From Oreocharis arfaki (Eukaryota > Chordata > Aves > Passeriformes > Paramythiidae), in contig VZRR01011629.1 in NCBI GenBank assembly GCA_013398015.1, positions 1-64,000 of the forward strand: a DNA stretch of 64,000 nt, in the 5' to 3' direction. Below the pieces are notes generated by a model. It saw only the letters and a list, made by a program, of their open reading frames with translations. It had not been told where the DNA came from and searched no databases. Below, piece by piece: positions 61,282 to 64,000 of this stretch. The position numbers were made by a program, and so were the translations under genes. Numbering within the stretch: position 1 is the first letter of the stretch; every line of letters begins with the position of its first letter.

Positions 61282-64000
61282 CTAAAATATGAGAAGAAAT
61301 AGAAATATCTTATGGGTGGAAAATCATTTAACTTCCTCTTTATTAAGAATGGCAAAGAAAAGGCAGGTAAACCACTTATACCTTCCTCTTATGCAATTTA
61401 AGCATCTGGTGAATTTAATAAAGAGAACTAAATTAAAAATTGCTAACACTTTCATTTGTCAGGGGAAAAAAACCCACAATCCTCAATGTTTTCTTCTTTA
61501 TTCTTGAACTAGTATTCTGCTCTTCTTATGGTAAAGATTATTCTGAGTCTATTTGAATTATGCTTCATACATAAGCAGCGTGCGCCGGTAAGATACAGAA
61601 AACAAAGTTATAAGAATACAAGTACATCTTGACAACTGCATTATAGCCTCACAATGTAACAGATGAGGCTGCACACCCTGGACAAGGTAAATTAATTTAG
61701 TATCCCGAGCAGAATGTCCACTGAGAATGGAATCTCTCCATTACAGTCTAATTTTGGTTTCCTATCTAGTTCAAAGCTTTGTCTAAGAAACTCTCTGACG
61801 TAGGACAATCCATCTTCGTGTCGCTCGCAGACAGCTGAAGCCTCTTGCTTATGCAATTTATTGACACTTTATGGCTGCCTTTAGTACTTGTGTAGTTATC
61901 GCCCCTCTCCAAATGCAATTTCAGCTGACTGTGACTAAGTGCCAGCTTTGAGGAAGAGAGTAATGAAGAGTAGATAGCACTTTAGGTAAAATATTAAACC
62001 TCTGTAGGAGTAGCTAGGATGCCTTTAATTTGTTTTCAAACTAATACTCTTGAGCCTAACAGCGTTAGAGCTTCTTTAGTGTTAAGTGCTTGCACTATTC
62101 TCCAGTCTCCTTACAGAATCAGACATCTTTTTAATTACCAGCAACACCAGACATGACTACACGAAAAGAGGTTGTAATGAGGTGGGGGTCAGTCTCTTCT
62201 CCCAAGTAGAAACTGATAGGACAAAAGGAAACAGCCTCAAGTTGTGCCAGGGGACGTTTAGATTGGATATTAGGAAAAATTCCTTCACTGAAAGAGTTGT
62301 CAGGCAATGGAGCAGGGAAGTGGCTGAGTCACCATCATTGGAGGGATTTAAAAGCTGTGCAGATGTGGCACTTGGGGACGTAGTTTAGTGGTGGGTTTGG
62401 CACTGCTGGGTTAATGGTTGGATTCAATGATCTTAAGGGACCTTTCTACCCAGCGGTGGGTGAAAGGTTGGATTTGATTATCTTAATCATAAAGGTCTTT
62501 TCCAACCAAAGTGAATCTGTGATTCTGTGCCTCCGTTTCATAAAACTTCTCTTTGGATTTCATTAAGGTAAACTGAAACAATATTTATTGATTTTTCTAT
62601 GTAGATAAACTTCAAATTAATTTTGCTTAAATGAAAAATTTACCTTTACACTTAGGAAGAAACAAGAAATCTAAAGTTATTGAATCCATAAAACAATTAT
62701 CAAGGCGGTGTATGCCCTAGACACAGCTTCTTCATGGAAATCTCTGTAACAACACTCAGTTTGTAGGCACTTCTCATGCACTGACATGTTTGTTGGCCTT
62801 CTGCTAATTTCTTCCATTTATTCCCCTAAGTTCCTCCCATTTATTATTACTGGGGTTGAACCTTTTTTCAGCTGAATGGGAGAGAACAGAATTTTTACTG
62901 CTGAGGAGTTCATCAGCACAGCTGTTCATCGCTCAACTGACATCATAATGTTCTGCTTTTGACAAACCTAACTACAGGGCAAATCATTATTCTTTGTCAC
63001 AGGCAAAACCTATGAATGGGAAAATCATTCAGAGGCACCAAGAACACATTTCACCTGTGGGAATTATTGGTACATGTTCTCCTAGGAAGTCAAATGGATG
63101 CAGGAGGAACAGCCTTTAAATCCAGTGGCTCTGGGAAGAATACATCTTTCAGCATCAGAGGCAGGCTGATGCCTGTGTTTTTGGCTCTGAAGCAGACTTT
63201 CTCGCTCTGTTGAGATGAATTAGCTTTTATTTCTGACATTGTGATTCCCCTGGGAGACCCCCTGCCATCAGCGTCCTCAGCTGTGGCAGTGTCACTCCTG
63301 GTGAGGGTGACTGTGCAGAGGCCAACAGCAGCAGCTGCTCGTTCTGGCCATTCCTCTGCATTTCAGCTCTGGCACTGGGAAAACATGCCATGTGCAATTC
63401 CTGCCCCTCATCCTGGGCTGTGTCCCAGCCACCACAGCATTCAAGGGAAGGATGCCTCTAAATCCTCTCCTTTAAGGATCTCCTGTAAGAGGAAAGAGAC
63501 CACAGCACAGCGACAAGCGCGGCCTTCCTGTCATCTTCAGCTAGTCTGAGAGCCTCTCCATCCCCTCACTTTGCTTCCTTTGCACCTAAGAGAGGAAAAA
63601 GGCATTTGGTGCTGCAGTTTCAGCAGTGGGAAAAATGGAGCTATCTAAGCAAAGCAAAAGAACAGTATATTACTGTAATCATCTTTAAAAGAGGAGAAAA
63701 TGTGCAGAAAATATCATGTCACTCCAGATTATGAAGTAGGGTATCTACTCAATTTCTAGATTGTATTCAGATCACTTAAGAGAGTGGAGTTTTCCCCTGC
63801 AATTTGCCTTTATTCTCTAAATTATCCAAGAAAGTACTTTGAATATCATGTTTATGATGCATTAATTAAATACATTTAGCTTGCATATGGGTCTATTAAC
63901 TGACATGGTGAAATTTTAGTTTTTTGTAATCATGACTCTTTAGTCATTACCTTTAATGAAATTAGAGTAAAAAGGCCTGAATGTAGTATTACAGTTTAAA
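61282..64000 (-). other. NCKAP5: NCKAP5 intron, 3' part (partial)
   Basis: Intronic sequence upstream of the first visible exon and continuing past the right edge. It contains the CR1 fragment at 62171-62529. A GC-richer patch at about 63.2-63.6 kb has a chance plus-strand open frame. No further exon was recognised. Confidence 0.7.
62171..62529 (+). mobile_element. CR1 LINE 3' end, about 360 bp
   Basis: A clear avian CR1 3' region on the plus strand. It begins near GAGGTGGGGGTCAGTCTCTT, passes through CTCAAGTTGTGCCAGGGGAC, GATTGGATATTAGGAAAAAT, TGGAGGGATTTAAAAG and TTTAGTGGTGGGTTTGGCAC, and ends at the short terminal repeat GAATCTGTGATTCTGTG. The stretch GGTTGGATT...ATCTTAA occurs twice, starting at 62416 and 62466, so the last part is partly duplicated. 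It is 5'-truncated and carries no intact coding frame. Confidence 0.9.

Noticed and set aside
1..64000. A novel system such as a defence island, a CRISPR array or an intact transposon.
   Set aside because: The window reads as ordinary avian genomic DNA: two known vertebrate genes, long introns and CR1 debris. No clustered regular repeats, transposase, integrase or endogenous viral frames were recognised.

Overview
The window looks like nuclear DNA from a bird. The non-coding part is AT-rich, gene density is low, the recognisable interspersed repeats are all CR1-type LINE tails (three found), and introns reach more than 20 kb. I cannot resolve the species. One N at 980 suggests a draft assembly.

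Two protein-coding genes are supported, both on the minus strand and arranged tandemly. Most of the window (about 1.2 kb to the right edge) is the 3' half of NCKAP5 (Nck-associated protein 5). I can place nine coding exons, read from right to left: 61281-61093, 60631-56787 (the giant exon, 3845 nt), 56068-55891, 39621-39546, 33031-32717, 30548-30412, 29002-28873, 26278-26091 and 2833-2552 (stop codon). All junctions have AG acceptors and GT donors, and the phases join into one open frame of 1779 residues. Residue numbers below count from the first codon of the 61281 exon. The 5' exons lie beyond the right edge. The 3' UTR runs from 2551 to about 1205, with three AATAAA signals.

The left edge (1-~970) is a CpG-island promoter with the first coding exon (157-106) of LYPD1, a GPI-anchored Ly6/uPAR protein. 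It encodes a signal peptide that ends at a consensus splice donor. The rest of LYPD1 is off the left edge. As I recall, LYPD1 and NCKAP5 are also neighbours in the same orientation in mammals. Only about 1 kb separates the last NCKAP5 poly(A) signal from the LYPD1 start codon.

Between these exons lie introns of 0.46 to 23.3 kb, with CR1 fragments, a few microsatellites, a 19-bp tandem repeat and an AT-only tract. Most of the other open frames are short and have no homology I recognise. I found no operon, CRISPR array, transposase or other undescribed system. The most useful observations concern NCKAP5 splicing: a 76-nt exon that is easy to miss and is frame-linked to one of two acceptors 14 nt apart, an in-frame route to a short isoform, and microtubule-tip (S/TxIP) and SH3-ligand motifs.
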